Origin: Microbacterium paludicola
Lineage (GTDB): Bacteria > Actinomycetota > Actinomycetes > Actinomycetales > Microbacteriaceae
Assembly: GCF_015235415.1 (NCBI RefSeq)
Contig: NZ_JADGLL010000003.1
Location: 62,001 to 126,000 of the forward strand
Direction of reading: 5' to 3'
DNA length: 64,000 bases
Below are positions 1-7,803 of the stretch, piece by piece (within the stretch, counting starts at the first letter, position 1; each line of letters begins with the position of its first letter). A program made the translations under genes and the position numbers. The notes beneath the pieces were generated by a model. It made no database searches. It saw nothing but the letters and a program-made list of their open reading frames with translations, and had not been told where the DNA came from.

Positions 1-717
1 GGTCTCGCCGACAAGGCGAAGCGCCTTCCGCACGAGCTCTCCGGTGGCGAGCAGCAGCGTGTCGCCATCGCCCGCGCTCTCGTGAACCGTCCCCAGGTGC
101 TGCTCGCCGACGAGCCGACCGGAAACCTCGACCCCGCGACGTCGGTCGACATCATGATGCTGCTCGAACGGATCAATGCCTCGGGCACGACCATCCTCTG
201 CGCGACGCACGAGGCGACGTTCGTCGACCAGATGCAGCGCCGCGTGATCGAGCTGAAGGACGGCAAGCTGATGCGCGACGAGCGGCACGGCGGCTACGGC
301 GACCGGTCGGGGATCAAGACGCTCGAACCCCAGGTCGAGCGTGGGGCGGCCGCGGTCGCCGCGCTCACCGCGGTGTTGGAGCTGCAGCGCGAGGTCACGA
401 GCAACCCCACCGGGGCGATCGACCCGCTTCCCGCGCAGACCCCCGACGCCCAGCCGCCGGCCGAGGCCGTCGAGGCCGCGAAGGAGGCGACGTTCGCCGA
501 CCTGATGGCGGATGAGCCGGCCCCCGCGGAGCCCGATCCCTTCCCGCAGGATGAGCCCGCCGAGCCGGAGGGCCCGTTCGCGGATGAGCCCGCCGACGAG
601 CCGGCCGCGGACGAGAAGCCCGCGCCGCGCACGGAGCACGTCGACATCGAGGAGCTCGGCATGGCGGATCGTCTGGGGCTCCGGGCGAACGACGACGAGG
701 TGGGTCCGACGTCATGA
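1..717 (+). CDS. ftsE: Cell division ATP-binding protein FtsE, 3' part (5' end outside window)
   Basis: ATP-binding subunit of the FtsEX complex, which links the cytokinetic ring to activation of septal murein hydrolases. The reading frame is open from base 1. The visible part starts just before the ABC signature LSGGEQQR and continues through Walker B ([13 protein letters not shown]) and the switch histidine (CATHE). FtsE proteins usually end soon after this domain. Here about 115 further residues follow, rich in Asp, Glu, Pro and Ala, with repeated DEPA-type units, ending in a less repetitive stretch around [15 protein letters not shown]. The stop overlaps the ftsX start (ATGA), so the pair is translationally coupled. 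Identity rests on the ABC motifs plus the adjacent ftsX and smpB. The acidic tail looks intrinsically disordered and its role is unknown. Confidence 0.95.
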   Translation, partial: GLADKAKRLPHELSGGEQQRVAIARALVNRPQVLLADEPTGNLDPATSVDIMMLLERINASGTTILCATHEATFVDQMQRRVIELKDGKLMRDERHGGYGDRSGIKTLEPQVERGAAAVAALTAVLELQREVTSNPTGAIDPLPAQTPDAQPPAEAVEAAKEATFADLMADEPAPAEPDPFPQDEPAEPEGPFADEPADEPAADEKPAPRTEHVDIEELGMADRLGLRANDDEVGPTS

Positions 718-1622
718 GGCTGGGACTGATCCTGTCCGAGGTGCTGACGGGACTGCGGCGCAACGCGTCGATGGTCGTGTCGGTGATCCTCGTCACCTTC
801 GTGTCGCTCACGTTCGTGGGCGCCGCGATCCTGATGCAGGCGCAGATCGCCACGATGCGCGACTACTTCCAGGACCGCGCGCAGGTCGACGTCTACATGT
901 GCTCGTCGATCTCGAACACCGAGACCTGCACCGGCGGCGTCGCCACGGAGGAGCAGATCGCGGCGGTGCAGGGCGAACTGCAGGGGCCGACGCTCTCCCC
1001 CCTGATCCGGGAATTCTCGTATCAGACGCCCGCCGAGGCGTACGAGTCGCTGGTCGAGAACTTCCCGGAGAACGCCACGGTGTTCACGGAGGAGCAGACG
1101 AGCGCCGTGTTCCACGTCAACCTGCTCGATCCCACCCGGTCCGACGTGATCGTCGAGGCGTTCAGCGGCGTGGAGGGCGTGGAGCAGATCACCGACCAGC
1201 TGCAGTACCTCGATCCGCTGTTCTCGGCCCTGACGATCGCGACCTACATGGCGGTCGGCGTCGCAGGACTCATGCTGATCTCGGCGGTGCTGCTGATCTC
1301 CACGACCATCCGGCTCTCGGCCTACGCCCGACGCCGTGAGGTCGGGATCATGCGCCTCGTCGGTGCCTCGAACCGCTTCATCCAGACGCCGTTCGTGCTG
1401 GAGGGTGTGGTCGCGGCACTGATCGGATCGCTGCTCGCCAGCGGTGCGGTGCTGCTCGGCGTGAAGTTCGGCGTCGAGGGCTACCTGACCGAGCGCATGG
1501 GCACGATCCCGTGGGTCGGTCTGGGGGAGGCGCTGCTCGTGGTCCCCGTGATCGTGCTCGTCGGCGTGGTGCTCGCTGCCCTGTCGGCGGGCTTCGCGAT
1601 CCGGCGCTGGCTGCGGGCGTAG
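714..1622 (+). CDS. ftsX: Cell division permease-like protein FtsX
   Basis: Membrane subunit of FtsEX. The 302-residue protein has one transmembrane segment near residues 18-43, a large extracytoplasmic domain of about 140 residues containing a two-cysteine segment ([11 protein letters not shown]), and three more membrane segments near residues 180-205, 225-250 and 268-297. This is the standard FtsX topology. The motif [14 protein letters not shown] before the third segment is the characteristic cytoplasmic loop that contacts the ATPase. In actinobacteria the extracytoplasmic loop recruits NlpC/P60 hydrolases such as RipC. ATG at 714 overlaps the ftsE stop. smpB, its usual downstream neighbour, is separated here by two genes on the opposite strand. 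Confidence 0.96.
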   Translation: MRLGLILSEVLTGLRRNASMVVSVILVTFVSLTFVGAAILMQAQIATMRDYFQDRAQVDVYMCSSISNTETCTGGVATEEQIAAVQGELQGPTLSPLIREFSYQTPAEAYESLVENFPENATVFTEEQTSAVFHVNLLDPTRSDVIVEAFSGVEGVEQITDQLQYLDPLFSALTIATYMAVGVAGLMLISAVLLISTTIRLSAYARRREVGIMRLVGASNRFIQTPFVLEGVVAALIGSLLASGAVLLGVKFGVEGYLTERMGTIPWVGLGEALLVVPVIVLVGVVLAALSAGFAIRRWLRA

Positions 1623-1626
1623 CCGC

Positions 1627-2109
1627 TCAGCAGCTGTCCGACCAGATCCGCTTCGGCCCGTCAGGGGTCGTGACGTCGTAGATCGCGTCGGCCTGGCCGC
1701 GCGGCGCCTCGTCGCGCACGTACTTGACCTGTTCCGCGTACGACTCGGGGGAGAGCGGCACATCGCCCTCCAGCCAGACGCGGAAGTGCCAGGCTCCGCG
1801 CAGGCGGGGGCTCAGCAGGAACCGGCCGTCGACGAGCAGGTAGCCGTCGCCGTCCTCCTTGCGGAACTCCGCCAGCGTCGCGCGCAGGGCGGTGTCGTCC
1901 TCGTCCGGCCGGTAGGCGTCGCCGTGCGCGCTCGCCCGGTTCGCCGATCGGCCCTGCGCCCGGATCGCGCCGGCGAGGTCGTCCGCGAAGCGCGCGGTCG
2001 CCTCCGCGGACGGTCCCTCGATCGCGACCAGGATCCGTCCGCGGCCGTAGTGCTGCGTGATGTCCGCCACGAGGGCGTCGAAGACCGCCGTCGCCGAAGT
2101 GTCCCTCAT
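1627..2109 (-). CDS. Uridine-kinase-like protein lacking a P-loop
   Basis: A 160-residue protein that resembles a shortened nucleoside kinase of the uridine kinase / phosphoribulokinase fold. The start YGRGRILVAIEG matches the first strand of that family, VDGRFLLSPRLRGAWHFRVWL matches the later core strand, and YDVTTPDGPKRI matches the C-terminal strand. Where the nucleotide-binding GxxxxGK[ST] loop should be, residues 32-39 read GPSAEATA, so the lysine and Ser/Thr are absent. It is also shorter than active relatives (about 200 residues). It is therefore probably a catalytically inactive or repurposed homologue. ATG at 2109 was chosen because it immediately precedes the conserved start. The gene ends 4 bp from the convergent ftsX stop. 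The fold assignment is by eye; the motif loss is directly seen. Confidence 0.7.
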   Translation of the reverse strand: MRDTSATAVFDALVADITQHYGRGRILVAIEGPSAEATARFADDLAGAIRAQGRSANRASAHGDAYRPDEDDTALRATLAEFRKEDGDGYLLVDGRFLLSPRLRGAWHFRVWLEGDVPLSPESYAEQVKYVRDEAPRGQADAIYDVTTPDGPKRIWSDSC

Positions 2110-2156
2110 GCTGCAAGCATTCCACGCGTGCGCGGCGCCCACAGCTGCCGGTCTCG

Positions 2157-3539
2157 TCAGGCGGGCAGAGAGGCGCCGATCCGGTAGCGCGCGGCGCGGT
2201 GGGTGTCCTTCACGCGGTCGCCGGCACCGTGGAGCTTCTGCCGCAGCGTGCCCTCCGTGTAGCCCTCGGGGTAGACGCCCCGCTCGCGCAGCACGGGGAT
2301 GACGTGCTCGATGACGTCCTCCCACGTGGCGGGGGTGACGGCGTACGCGAGGTTGAACCCGTCGATGTCGGTCTCCTCGACCCACGACTGCAGCTCGTCG
2401 GCGATCTCCACGCCCGAGCCGACGATCGTCGGCCCGAGGCCGCCGATCGCGTTGTGACGGCCGAGGTCGCCGACGGTCCACTCGCGGCCCAGGTCGGCCT
2501 CGTCCTGCAGGTGCTGAAGCACCGACTGGATCGCGTTGGACTCCACGTTGCCGACGGGCTCGTCCTCGCGGTACTGCGAGAGGTCGACGCCCATCCAGCC
2601 CGACATGAACGTCAGCGCGCCCTCGGGGCTCGCGTACTCGAGGTACTCGGCGTGCTTGGCGACCGCCTCCTCGTGCGTCGCGGCGGTGATCACCGTCAGC
2701 AGCGTGTAGATCTTGGCGTCGTACCGGTCGCGGCCGGCGGCCTGGAGGGCGTCGCGGATGCGCTTGACCGTGCCGGCGAGCACCTCCTTGGACGGTGCTG
2801 CGACGAAGATCGCCTCCGCGTTCTCGGCGGCGAAGCGCACACCGCGGGGCGAGGCGCCGGCCTGGTAGATGACGGGCGTGCGCTGCGGCGACGGCTCGGA
2901 GATGTGGATGCCCGGCACCGTGAAGTAGCGGCCCTCGTGCCCGATCTCGTGCACCTTCGCGGGGTCGGTGAAGACACCGCTCTCGCGGTCCTCGATGACC
3001 GCGTCGTCCTCCCATGAGCCCTCCCACAGCTTGTAGAGCACCTCGACGTATTCGTCGGCGTGGTCGTAGCGGTCGTCGTGCTGCATCTGGTCCTGCTGGC
3101 CCATGTTGCGCGCGGCGCTCGGCAGGTAGCCGGTGACGACGTTCCAGCCGACGCGGCCCTTGGTGAGGTGGTCGAGCGTCGTCAGGCGGCGCGCGAAGGG
3201 GTAGGGGTGCTCGAACGCGGTGCCGGCGGTGATGCCGAAGCCGAGGTGCTCGGTCACGAGCGCCATCGCGCTGACCAGCAGGATCGGGTCGTTCACCGGC
3301 ACCTGCGCGCCGTTGCGGATCGCGGCCTCGTTCGTGCCGCCGTAGACGTCGTACGTGCCGAGCACGTCGGCGATGAAGATGCCGTCGAACGTGCCGCTCT
3401 CGAGCAGCTTGGCGAGCTCCGTCCAGTACTCGAGCGTGTTGTACTGCCGCGAACGGTCCTTCGGGTGACGCCAGAGCCCCGACGACTGGTGGGCGACGCA
3501 GTTCATGTCGAATGCGTTGAATCGGATCTGCCTGCTCAT
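2157..3539 (-). CDS. NtaA/SnaA/DszA-type FMN-dependent monooxygenase
   Basis: Luciferase-like flavin-dependent monooxygenase of 460 residues. The opening RQIRFNAFDMNCVAHQS and the order LTKGRVGWNVVTGY ... DRYDHADEYVEVLYKLWEGSW ... GIHISEPSPQRTPVIYQAG are typical of the NtaA/SnaA/DszA branch, which oxidises nitrilotriacetate, organosulfur compounds or streptogramin precursors using FMNH2 from a separate reductase. No reductase gene is adjacent, so the substrate cannot be inferred. The start at MSRQIRF (3539) was chosen over an in-frame ATG 36 bp upstream because family members begin here. It precedes the kinase-like gene on the same strand with a 47-bp gap, and both interrupt the usual ftsX-smpB adjacency. 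Confidence 0.88.
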   Translation of the reverse strand: MSRQIRFNAFDMNCVAHQSSGLWRHPKDRSRQYNTLEYWTELAKLLESGTFDGIFIADVLGTYDVYGGTNEAAIRNGAQVPVNDPILLVSAMALVTEHLGFGITAGTAFEHPYPFARRLTTLDHLTKGRVGWNVVTGYLPSAARNMGQQDQMQHDDRYDHADEYVEVLYKLWEGSWEDDAVIEDRESGVFTDPAKVHEIGHEGRYFTVPGIHISEPSPQRTPVIYQAGASPRGVRFAAENAEAIFVAAPSKEVLAGTVKRIRDALQAAGRDRYDAKIYTLLTVITAATHEEAVAKHAEYLEYASPEGALTFMSGWMGVDLSQYREDEPVGNVESNAIQSVLQHLQDEADLGREWTVGDLGRHNAIGGLGPTIVGSGVEIADELQSWVEETDIDGFNLAYAVTPATWEDVIEHVIPVLRERGVYPEGYTEGTLRQKLHGAGDRVKDTHRAARYRIGASLPA

Positions 3540-3694
3540 GCATGTATGGAAGCGGCTGACCCGGCGCGCGGGCAAAGCCGCGGAAACACCGCGTCACACA
3601 GTCCCGGTTGCACAGTGGGCCGCGCAGGAGGGGCGGTGCCCGGCATCCTGTGGATAGGATGGAGGGCTGTCTGCCAGATGAAGGAGGTGAGCAC

Positions 3695-4171
3695 ATGCCG
3701 AAGGAGCAGGGCGAGAAGATTGTCGCGACGAACCGTCGCGCCCGCCACGAGTACACGATCGAGAAGACGTACGAGGCCGGTCTCGTGCTCACCGGCACCG
3801 AGGTGAAGTCGCTGCGCCAGGGGCGTGCGAACCTCAGCGACGGCTACGCCTTCATCGACGGGGGAGAGGCCTGGCTCGACTCGGTGCACATCCCCGAGTA
3901 CTCGCAGGGCACGTGGACGAACCACTCGTCAAAGCGCGTCCGCAAGCTCCTCCTGCACAAGGAGGAGATCGTCAAGCTCAGCCACGCGGTCTCGGCCGGC
4001 GGGTACACGCTCGTGCCGCTGCGGCTCTACTTCCTCGACGGGCGCGCGAAGGTCGAGCTCGGCGTCGCGAAGGGCAAGCGCGAGTTCGACAAGCGCCAGA
4101 CGCTGCGCGAGCGTCAGGACAAGCGCGAGGCCGAGCGCGCGATGCGCACCCGCAACCGCATGGGGGAGTGA
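3695..4171 (+). CDS. smpB: SsrA-binding protein SmpB
   Basis: Small RNA-binding protein that delivers tmRNA to stalled ribosomes for trans-translation. The 158-residue length is normal. Typical SmpB segments are [28 protein letters not shown] near the N-terminus, then NLSDGYAFI and [18 protein letters not shown], and a basic C-terminal tail ([19 protein letters not shown]) that inserts into the mRNA channel. A strong Shine-Dalgarno sequence (AAGGAGGTGA, 3681-3690) precedes ATG 3695, which rules out the longer upstream reading. No tmRNA gene was found immediately downstream. Confidence 0.97.
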   Translation: MPKEQGEKIVATNRRARHEYTIEKTYEAGLVLTGTEVKSLRQGRANLSDGYAFIDGGEAWLDSVHIPEYSQGTWTNHSSKRVRKLLLHKEEIVKLSHAVSAGGYTLVPLRLYFLDGRAKVELGVAKGKREFDKRQTLRERQDKREAERAMRTRNRMGE

Positions 4172-4187
4172 CGTCGGAGGCGGTCGC

Positions 4188-4193
4188 TACCCT
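4188..4193 (+). promoter_or_regulatory. Putative -10 element of a leaderless transcript (DUF1905 gene)
   Basis: TACCCT lies 6 nt before the ATG at 4200 and no ribosome-binding site is present between them. The same TAnnnT spacing recurs before many genes in this window. Confidence 0.5.
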
Positions 4194-4199
4194 GGCGAC

Positions 4200-4496
4200 A
4201 TGGGTGTGCGGATCGCGTTCGAGTCGGAGGTCGTCCGGTGGGACGCCCGCACCGAGTCCTGGTTCTTCGTGCACGTCCCCGAGGAGCTCTCGGCCGATAT
4301 CCGCGAGCTTCCGGCGCCGCCGCGCGGGTTCGGCTCGCTGCGGGTGGAAGCGCGGATCGGCGGCACGACCTGGCGCACATCGATCTTCCCGGGGCGCGAC
4401 GGCTACTCGCTCCCACTCAAGCGGGCCGTCCGCGATGCGGAGTCGCTCTCGGAGGGTGACGTGGTCACAGTGAACGTCGACATCATCGACCTCTGA
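4200..4496 (+). CDS. DUF1905 domain protein
   Basis: A 98-residue protein that matches the small DUF1905 family by its start (FESEVVRWDARTESWFFVHVPEE), the central GFGSLRVEARIGGTTWRTSIFPG and the final SLPLKRAVRDAESLSEGDVVTVNVDI. The family folds as a compact beta-barrel and its biochemical role is not established. The ATG at 4200 sits 6 nt after TACCCT (4188-4193) with no Shine-Dalgarno sequence, so the mRNA may be leaderless. It follows smpB by 28 bp but appears to have its own promoter. Confidence 0.8.
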   Translation: MGVRIAFESEVVRWDARTESWFFVHVPEELSADIRELPAPPRGFGSLRVEARIGGTTWRTSIFPGRDGYSLPLKRAVRDAESLSEGDVVTVNVDIIDL

Positions 4497-4575
4497 CCTC
4501 CCGGCGCGCGGTTATCCACAGGGGCTGCGCGCCGCGATCGCCGGTTCCCTAGCCTCGTGCAGGAGGGGAGCGGCG

Positions 4576-5043
4576 ATGAGCGGATCCGACGCGGTGCTGG
4601 CGGTCGCGCACGCCGGCGTGTTCGCGGTGTCGCTCATCCTGATCCGGATCGACATCCGCGATCACCGGCTTCCCGACGCGATCGTGCTGCCCGCCTCGCT
4701 GGGACTCGCCGCGCTGCTCGCCCTCGCGGCGGTCACCGCGGGAGATGCCGAACCGCTGGGGCGCGCCGCGGCCGGTGGGCTGGGGCTGTTCGCCTTCTAC
4801 TTCGCCCTGCGCGGGCTGTTCCCCTCGGGGCTCGGCGGTGGAGACGTGAAGCTCGCGGCGCTGCTGGGGCAGCTGCTCGGCCTGCACGGCTGGACGGACC
4901 TCGCCGCCGGTGCCGCCGCCGCGTTTGTGCTCGGCGGCATCCACGCGACCGTGATGCTGGCGACCGGGCGCGCGAGCCGGGACACGCACATCGCCTTCGG
5001 CCCGTGGATGATCGTCGGCGCGTGGGCGGGGCTGCTGGCGTGA
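4576..5043 (+). CDS. Prepilin peptidase (A24 family, TadV-like), orphan
   Basis: Integral membrane aspartic protease of 155 residues, the short form without the N-terminal methylase domain. Two catalytic aspartates are recognisable: one in RIDIRDHRLPD near residues 24-34 and one in the GxGD-type motif LGGGDVKL near residues 90-97. Hydrophobic segments alternate through the rest. These enzymes process type IV or Flp/Tad prepilins. No pilin, ATPase or secretion gene occurs nearby, so the substrate must be encoded elsewhere. ATG 4576 is preceded by AGGAGGGGAG (4561-4570). Confidence 0.85.
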   Translation: MSGSDAVLAVAHAGVFAVSLILIRIDIRDHRLPDAIVLPASLGLAALLALAAVTAGDAEPLGRAAAGGLGLFAFYFALRGLFPSGLGGGDVKLAALLGQLLGLHGWTDLAAGAAAAFVLGGIHATVMLATGRASRDTHIAFGPWMIVGAWAGLLA

Positions 5044-5087
5044 CCGGGCTGTGGTGTCAACCTCTGCGCGGCACGCGCCGTCCCCGT

Positions 5088-5093
5088 TAGCCT
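5088..5093 (+). promoter_or_regulatory. Putative -10 element of a leaderless transcript (YihY gene)
   Basis: TAGCCT ends 7 nt before ATG 5101 with no intervening ribosome-binding site. Confidence 0.5.
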
Positions 5094-5100
5094 GAAGCGC

Positions 5101-6138
5101 ATGGCGGGTCTCATGGCGAAGCTGAAGGTCCTCATCGCGTGGGCGCTCGCCCGCAAGCCGGTACGGGCATTCCTGCTGTACTCGGAGCAGCAGGGCGCCC
5201 TGCTCGCCGGTGCCGTGACCTACCGCGCCCTGTTCTCGATCTTCGCGGGCGTGCTGCTCGGCTTCTCCGTCGCCGCCATCTGGTTGGTGGGGCAGCCCGA
5301 GCTGTGGCAGGCGCTGCTCGACTCGGTCGACAACGTCATCCCCGGCCTCGTCGGCGAGGGCGGGCTGATCGACGCCGACGCGCTGAGGCAGCCCGCGAGC
5401 TTCACCCTCGCCGGGATCATCTCGCTGCTCGGTCTGCTCGTGGCCGCGATCGGAGCCGTCGGCGCCCTGCGCACGGCGATCCGGATGATGGCAGGCACAA
5501 CCCACGCGAGCGGTTCGCCCATCGTCGTCATCCTGCGCGACCTGCTGTTCGCGGTCATCCTGGGCGCGCTGCTGCTCGCGGCGGCCATCACATCGTTCCT
5601 CGGCTCGGCGTTCGTCGGCACCGTGCTCGATTGGATCGGCGCGGGCGAGACGGGCATCTCCGTCGTCCTCACGCGGTCGATCACCATCCTCGTCACCCTC
5701 GCCCTCGACGCCATCATGATCGCCGTCATGTTCTGGATGCTCTCGGGTGTGAAGGCACCCCCGCGCGCGGTGTGGGCCGGCGCGATCATCGGCGCGATCG
5801 GCCTCGTCGCGCTGCAGCAGCTGTCGAGCCTGTTCGTGAGCGGCGCGGGAAGCAACCCGCTGCTCGCCTCCTTCGCGTCGCTCATCGCCCTGCTGCTGTG
5901 GGTGAACCTGTCGGCGCAGGTCATCCTCATCGCGGCGGCGTACATCATCGTCGGCGCCGAGGAGCAGCACGACCGGGTGCATGCCCGCTTCGCGGCCGAG
6001 ACGTTCGCGCAGCGGCGCGTCCGCCGGGCGGAGCACGCCGTGCAGGCCGCGGTCGCCGAGCTGAACGAGGCGCGTGACGCCGAGGACGCAGAGCGCACGA
6101 ACGACCTCCGTCAAGTCCGCGAGAGCCACGACGCCTGA
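5101..6138 (+). CDS. YihY/BrkB family inner membrane protein
   Basis: A 345-residue polytopic protein of the YihY family (formerly annotated as ribonuclease BN). The conserved start LYSEQQGALLAGAVTYRALFSIFAG is followed by about six hydrophobic segments between residues 35 and 280. The C-terminal cytoplasmic tail (from about residue 290) is charged and probably helical, rich in Glu, Arg and Ala. Function is unproven; transport or lipid-related roles have been suggested for the family. ATG 5101 follows TAGCCT (5088-5093) by 7 nt without a Shine-Dalgarno sequence. Confidence 0.88.
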   Translation: MAGLMAKLKVLIAWALARKPVRAFLLYSEQQGALLAGAVTYRALFSIFAGVLLGFSVAAIWLVGQPELWQALLDSVDNVIPGLVGEGGLIDADALRQPASFTLAGIISLLGLLVAAIGAVGALRTAIRMMAGTTHASGSPIVVILRDLLFAVILGALLLAAAITSFLGSAFVGTVLDWIGAGETGISVVLTRSITILVTLALDAIMIAVMFWMLSGVKAPPRAVWAGAIIGAIGLVALQQLSSLFVSGAGSNPLLASFASLIALLLWVNLSAQVILIAAAYIIVGAEEQHDRVHARFAAETFAQRRVRRAEHAVQAAVAELNEARDAEDAERTNDLRQVRESHDA

Positions 6139-6142
6139 GGGC

Positions 6143-6148
6143 TAGGGT
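6143..6148 (+). promoter_or_regulatory. Putative -10 element of a leaderless transcript
   Basis: TAGGGT ends 7 nt before ATG 6156 with no Shine-Dalgarno sequence; it would drive the three-gene set 6156-7745. Confidence 0.5.
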
Positions 6149-6155
6149 GAGGCAC

Positions 6156-6389
6156 ATGGCTATCGCACGACTGAACGGCGGACCCCTCGATGGACAGGTC
6201 CTGCCCCTGGAGACCCCCGACCTCGAGCAGCTGATCCTGCCCTACTCGGAGGGACAGCTCGTCTACGAGCGCGCCGGCGCGGCGGCGAACACCGGTTCGG
6301 ACGACGGGCCGACCGAGGTCGAGTTCCGCTTCGCCGCGGAGCCGCAGGAGGTCACGCCCGGCGACGACGACGTGCGGCCGGGCGAGTGA
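6156..6389 (+). CDS. Small hypothetical protein
   Basis: A 77-residue acidic protein that I do not assign to a family. It opens with AIARLNGGPLDGQVLPLE, a start seen in small actinobacterial proteins of unknown function, and ends in an Asp/Glu/Pro-rich tail (EVTPGDDDVRPGE). ATG 6156 lies 7 nt after TAGGGT (6143-6148). Its stop overlaps the GTG start of the CYTH gene, so it heads a coupled set of three genes. Confidence 0.7.
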   Translation: MAIARLNGGPLDGQVLPLETPDLEQLILPYSEGQLVYERAGAAANTGSDDGPTEVEFRFAAEPQEVTPGDDDVRPGE

Positions 6390-7024
6390 CGGCGGATCTC
6401 CACGCGTCGGACGGGCCGTCGCGCTCGGTCGAGATCGAGCGCAAGTTCGATGTGGACGCCGGGACGCCCGTGCCCGACTGGAGCGCGGTGCCGGGTGTCG
6501 TGTCGGTGACGGAGGGCGAGCCCCGCCACCTCGATGCGCTGTACCTCGACACCGACGACCTCGCGCTCGCGCGCGCCGGCGTGGCGCTCCGGCGTCGCAC
6601 GGGCGGCCCCGACGAGGGCTGGCACGTCAAGGGCCCGCTCGTGGACGGCGGTCGCACCGAGCTTCACTGGCCGCTCACGGACGGGGACGACGTCCCCGCC
6701 GCGGTCGCCACGGAGATCGCCGAATACACGCCGACGGCGCTGCATCCGCTCGCGCGGATCCTGAACGACCGCACCGCCTACGCGCTGCTCGACGCGGACG
6801 GGGGAGTGCTCGCCGAGTTCGTCGACGACTCCGTGCGCACGATCGACCTGCGCACCGGGGAGAACCGCGCGTGGCACGAATGGGAGGTCGAGCTCGGACC
6901 GGCCGCCCCCGCCGACCCGGAGGCACGCGACGCGTTCTTCGCGGCCGTGACGGACGCCGCGTTCGCGGCCGGTGCGCGCTCGGCGACCTCGGCGTCGAAG
7001 CTCGCCCGTGCCCTGGGCCGCTGA
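6386..7024 (+). CDS. CYTH domain protein (triphosphate-binding)
   Basis: A 212-residue single-domain CYTH protein. The signature ExExK is present as SVEIERKFDV near the N-terminus. Alternating basic and acidic strands typical of the triphosphate tunnel follow (YLDTDDLALARAGVALRRRTGG, WHVKGPL, REL-type repeats, WEVELG). Such proteins hydrolyse inorganic triphosphate or thiamine triphosphate using divalent metal; the bacterial role is often polyphosphate-related. No CHAD domain follows, unlike many actinobacterial homologues. The GTG start at 6386 overlaps the upstream stop (GTGA). Confidence 0.88.
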   Translation: MTADLHASDGPSRSVEIERKFDVDAGTPVPDWSAVPGVVSVTEGEPRHLDALYLDTDDLALARAGVALRRRTGGPDEGWHVKGPLVDGGRTELHWPLTDGDDVPAAVATEIAEYTPTALHPLARILNDRTAYALLDADGGVLAEFVDDSVRTIDLRTGENRAWHEWEVELGPAAPADPEARDAFFAAVTDAAFAAGARSATSASKLARALGR

Positions 7025-7025
7025 C

Positions 7026-7745
7026 GTGACGGGGATCGACCTTCAGGGCATCCTCTCGGGCGCGTTCGTCGCGCCCGAGGTGTTCGCGCTGCGCCCCGAC
7101 TACCGCGCGCTGCTGATCGCGGTGGACGGGATCCGCCCCGCCGCCGGCGATGCCGCATCCGAGGCGCTGCTCGCGCGCGCCGAGGAGTCGGCACGCGCCG
7201 CCGTCGCCGATGCGCCCGTCGAGGAGGAGCCGCACGTGGCCGCCTGGCGTGAGGCATACCGTGCGTTCGGGGCCAAGCCGCAGCGCACGCGCAACAGCCT
7301 CGAGGCGCTGCTGCGCCGCGCCGCGGGAGACGGACTGCCGCGGGTGAACCGCCTGACCGACGTGTACAACGCCGTGTGCGTGCTGCACCGGCTTCCGCTG
7401 GGCGGCGAGGACCTCTCCGCCTATCAGGGCTCGCCGCGCCTCACGAGGGCGACCGGCGCCGAGCCGTTCGACACCGTCGCGGGCGGGGAGGACGTCGTCG
7501 AGCATCCGCTGCCCGGCGAGGTCATCTGGGGCGACGAGGCCGGCGTCACCTGCCGCATGTGGAACTGGCGTCAGGGTCGGCGCACGCGGCTGACCGACGA
7601 GACGGCGAGCGCGCTGTTCATCCTCGATGCGCTCGACCCGATGACCGACGAGCAGCTCCTGGCCGCGGCGGATGATCTGCTCGCGCACCTGCGCGAGGCG
7701 GATCCCGACCTCGTCGTCGCGCAGCGACTCATCGCCGCCGGCTGA
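7026..7745 (+). CDS. B3/B4 domain protein (PheRS beta-like)
   Basis: A 239-residue stand-alone B3/B4 domain protein, related to the tRNA-binding/editing region of phenylalanyl-tRNA synthetase beta. Recognisable parts are the internal EAYRAFGAKPQRTRNSLEALLRR and RVNRLTDVYNAVCVLHRLPLGGEDL, and the late GEVIWGDEAGVTCRMWNWRQG. Stand-alone members are thought to handle misacylated tRNA or free amino acids, but function is not settled. GTG 7026 starts 1 bp after the CYTH stop, which indicates co-translation. A strong hairpin terminator follows. Confidence 0.85.
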   Translation: MTGIDLQGILSGAFVAPEVFALRPDYRALLIAVDGIRPAAGDAASEALLARAEESARAAVADAPVEEEPHVAAWREAYRAFGAKPQRTRNSLEALLRRAAGDGLPRVNRLTDVYNAVCVLHRLPLGGEDLSAYQGSPRLTRATGAEPFDTVAGGEDVVEHPLPGEVIWGDEAGVTCRMWNWRQGRRTRLTDETASALFILDALDPMTDEQLLAAADDLLAHLREADPDLVVAQRLIAAG

Positions 7746-7752
7746 CCCGCAG

Positions 7753-7792
7753 ACGACGACGGCCCCCGGAGCGATCCGGGGGCCGTCGTCGT
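7753..7792. terminator. Bidirectional hairpin terminator between convergent genes
   Basis: Perfect 18-bp stem (7753-7770 with 7775-7792) and a 4-nt loop, lying between the convergent B3/B4 gene and lpd. It lacks a long T run, as is common in GC-rich actinobacteria. Confidence 0.85.
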
Positions 7793-7803
7793 GAAGAGCG
7801 GGG

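Noticed and set aside
4172-4199. tmRNA gene after smpB
   Set aside because: Only 28 bp separate smpB from the next gene, and no tRNA-like ends or tag reading frame are visible nearby.
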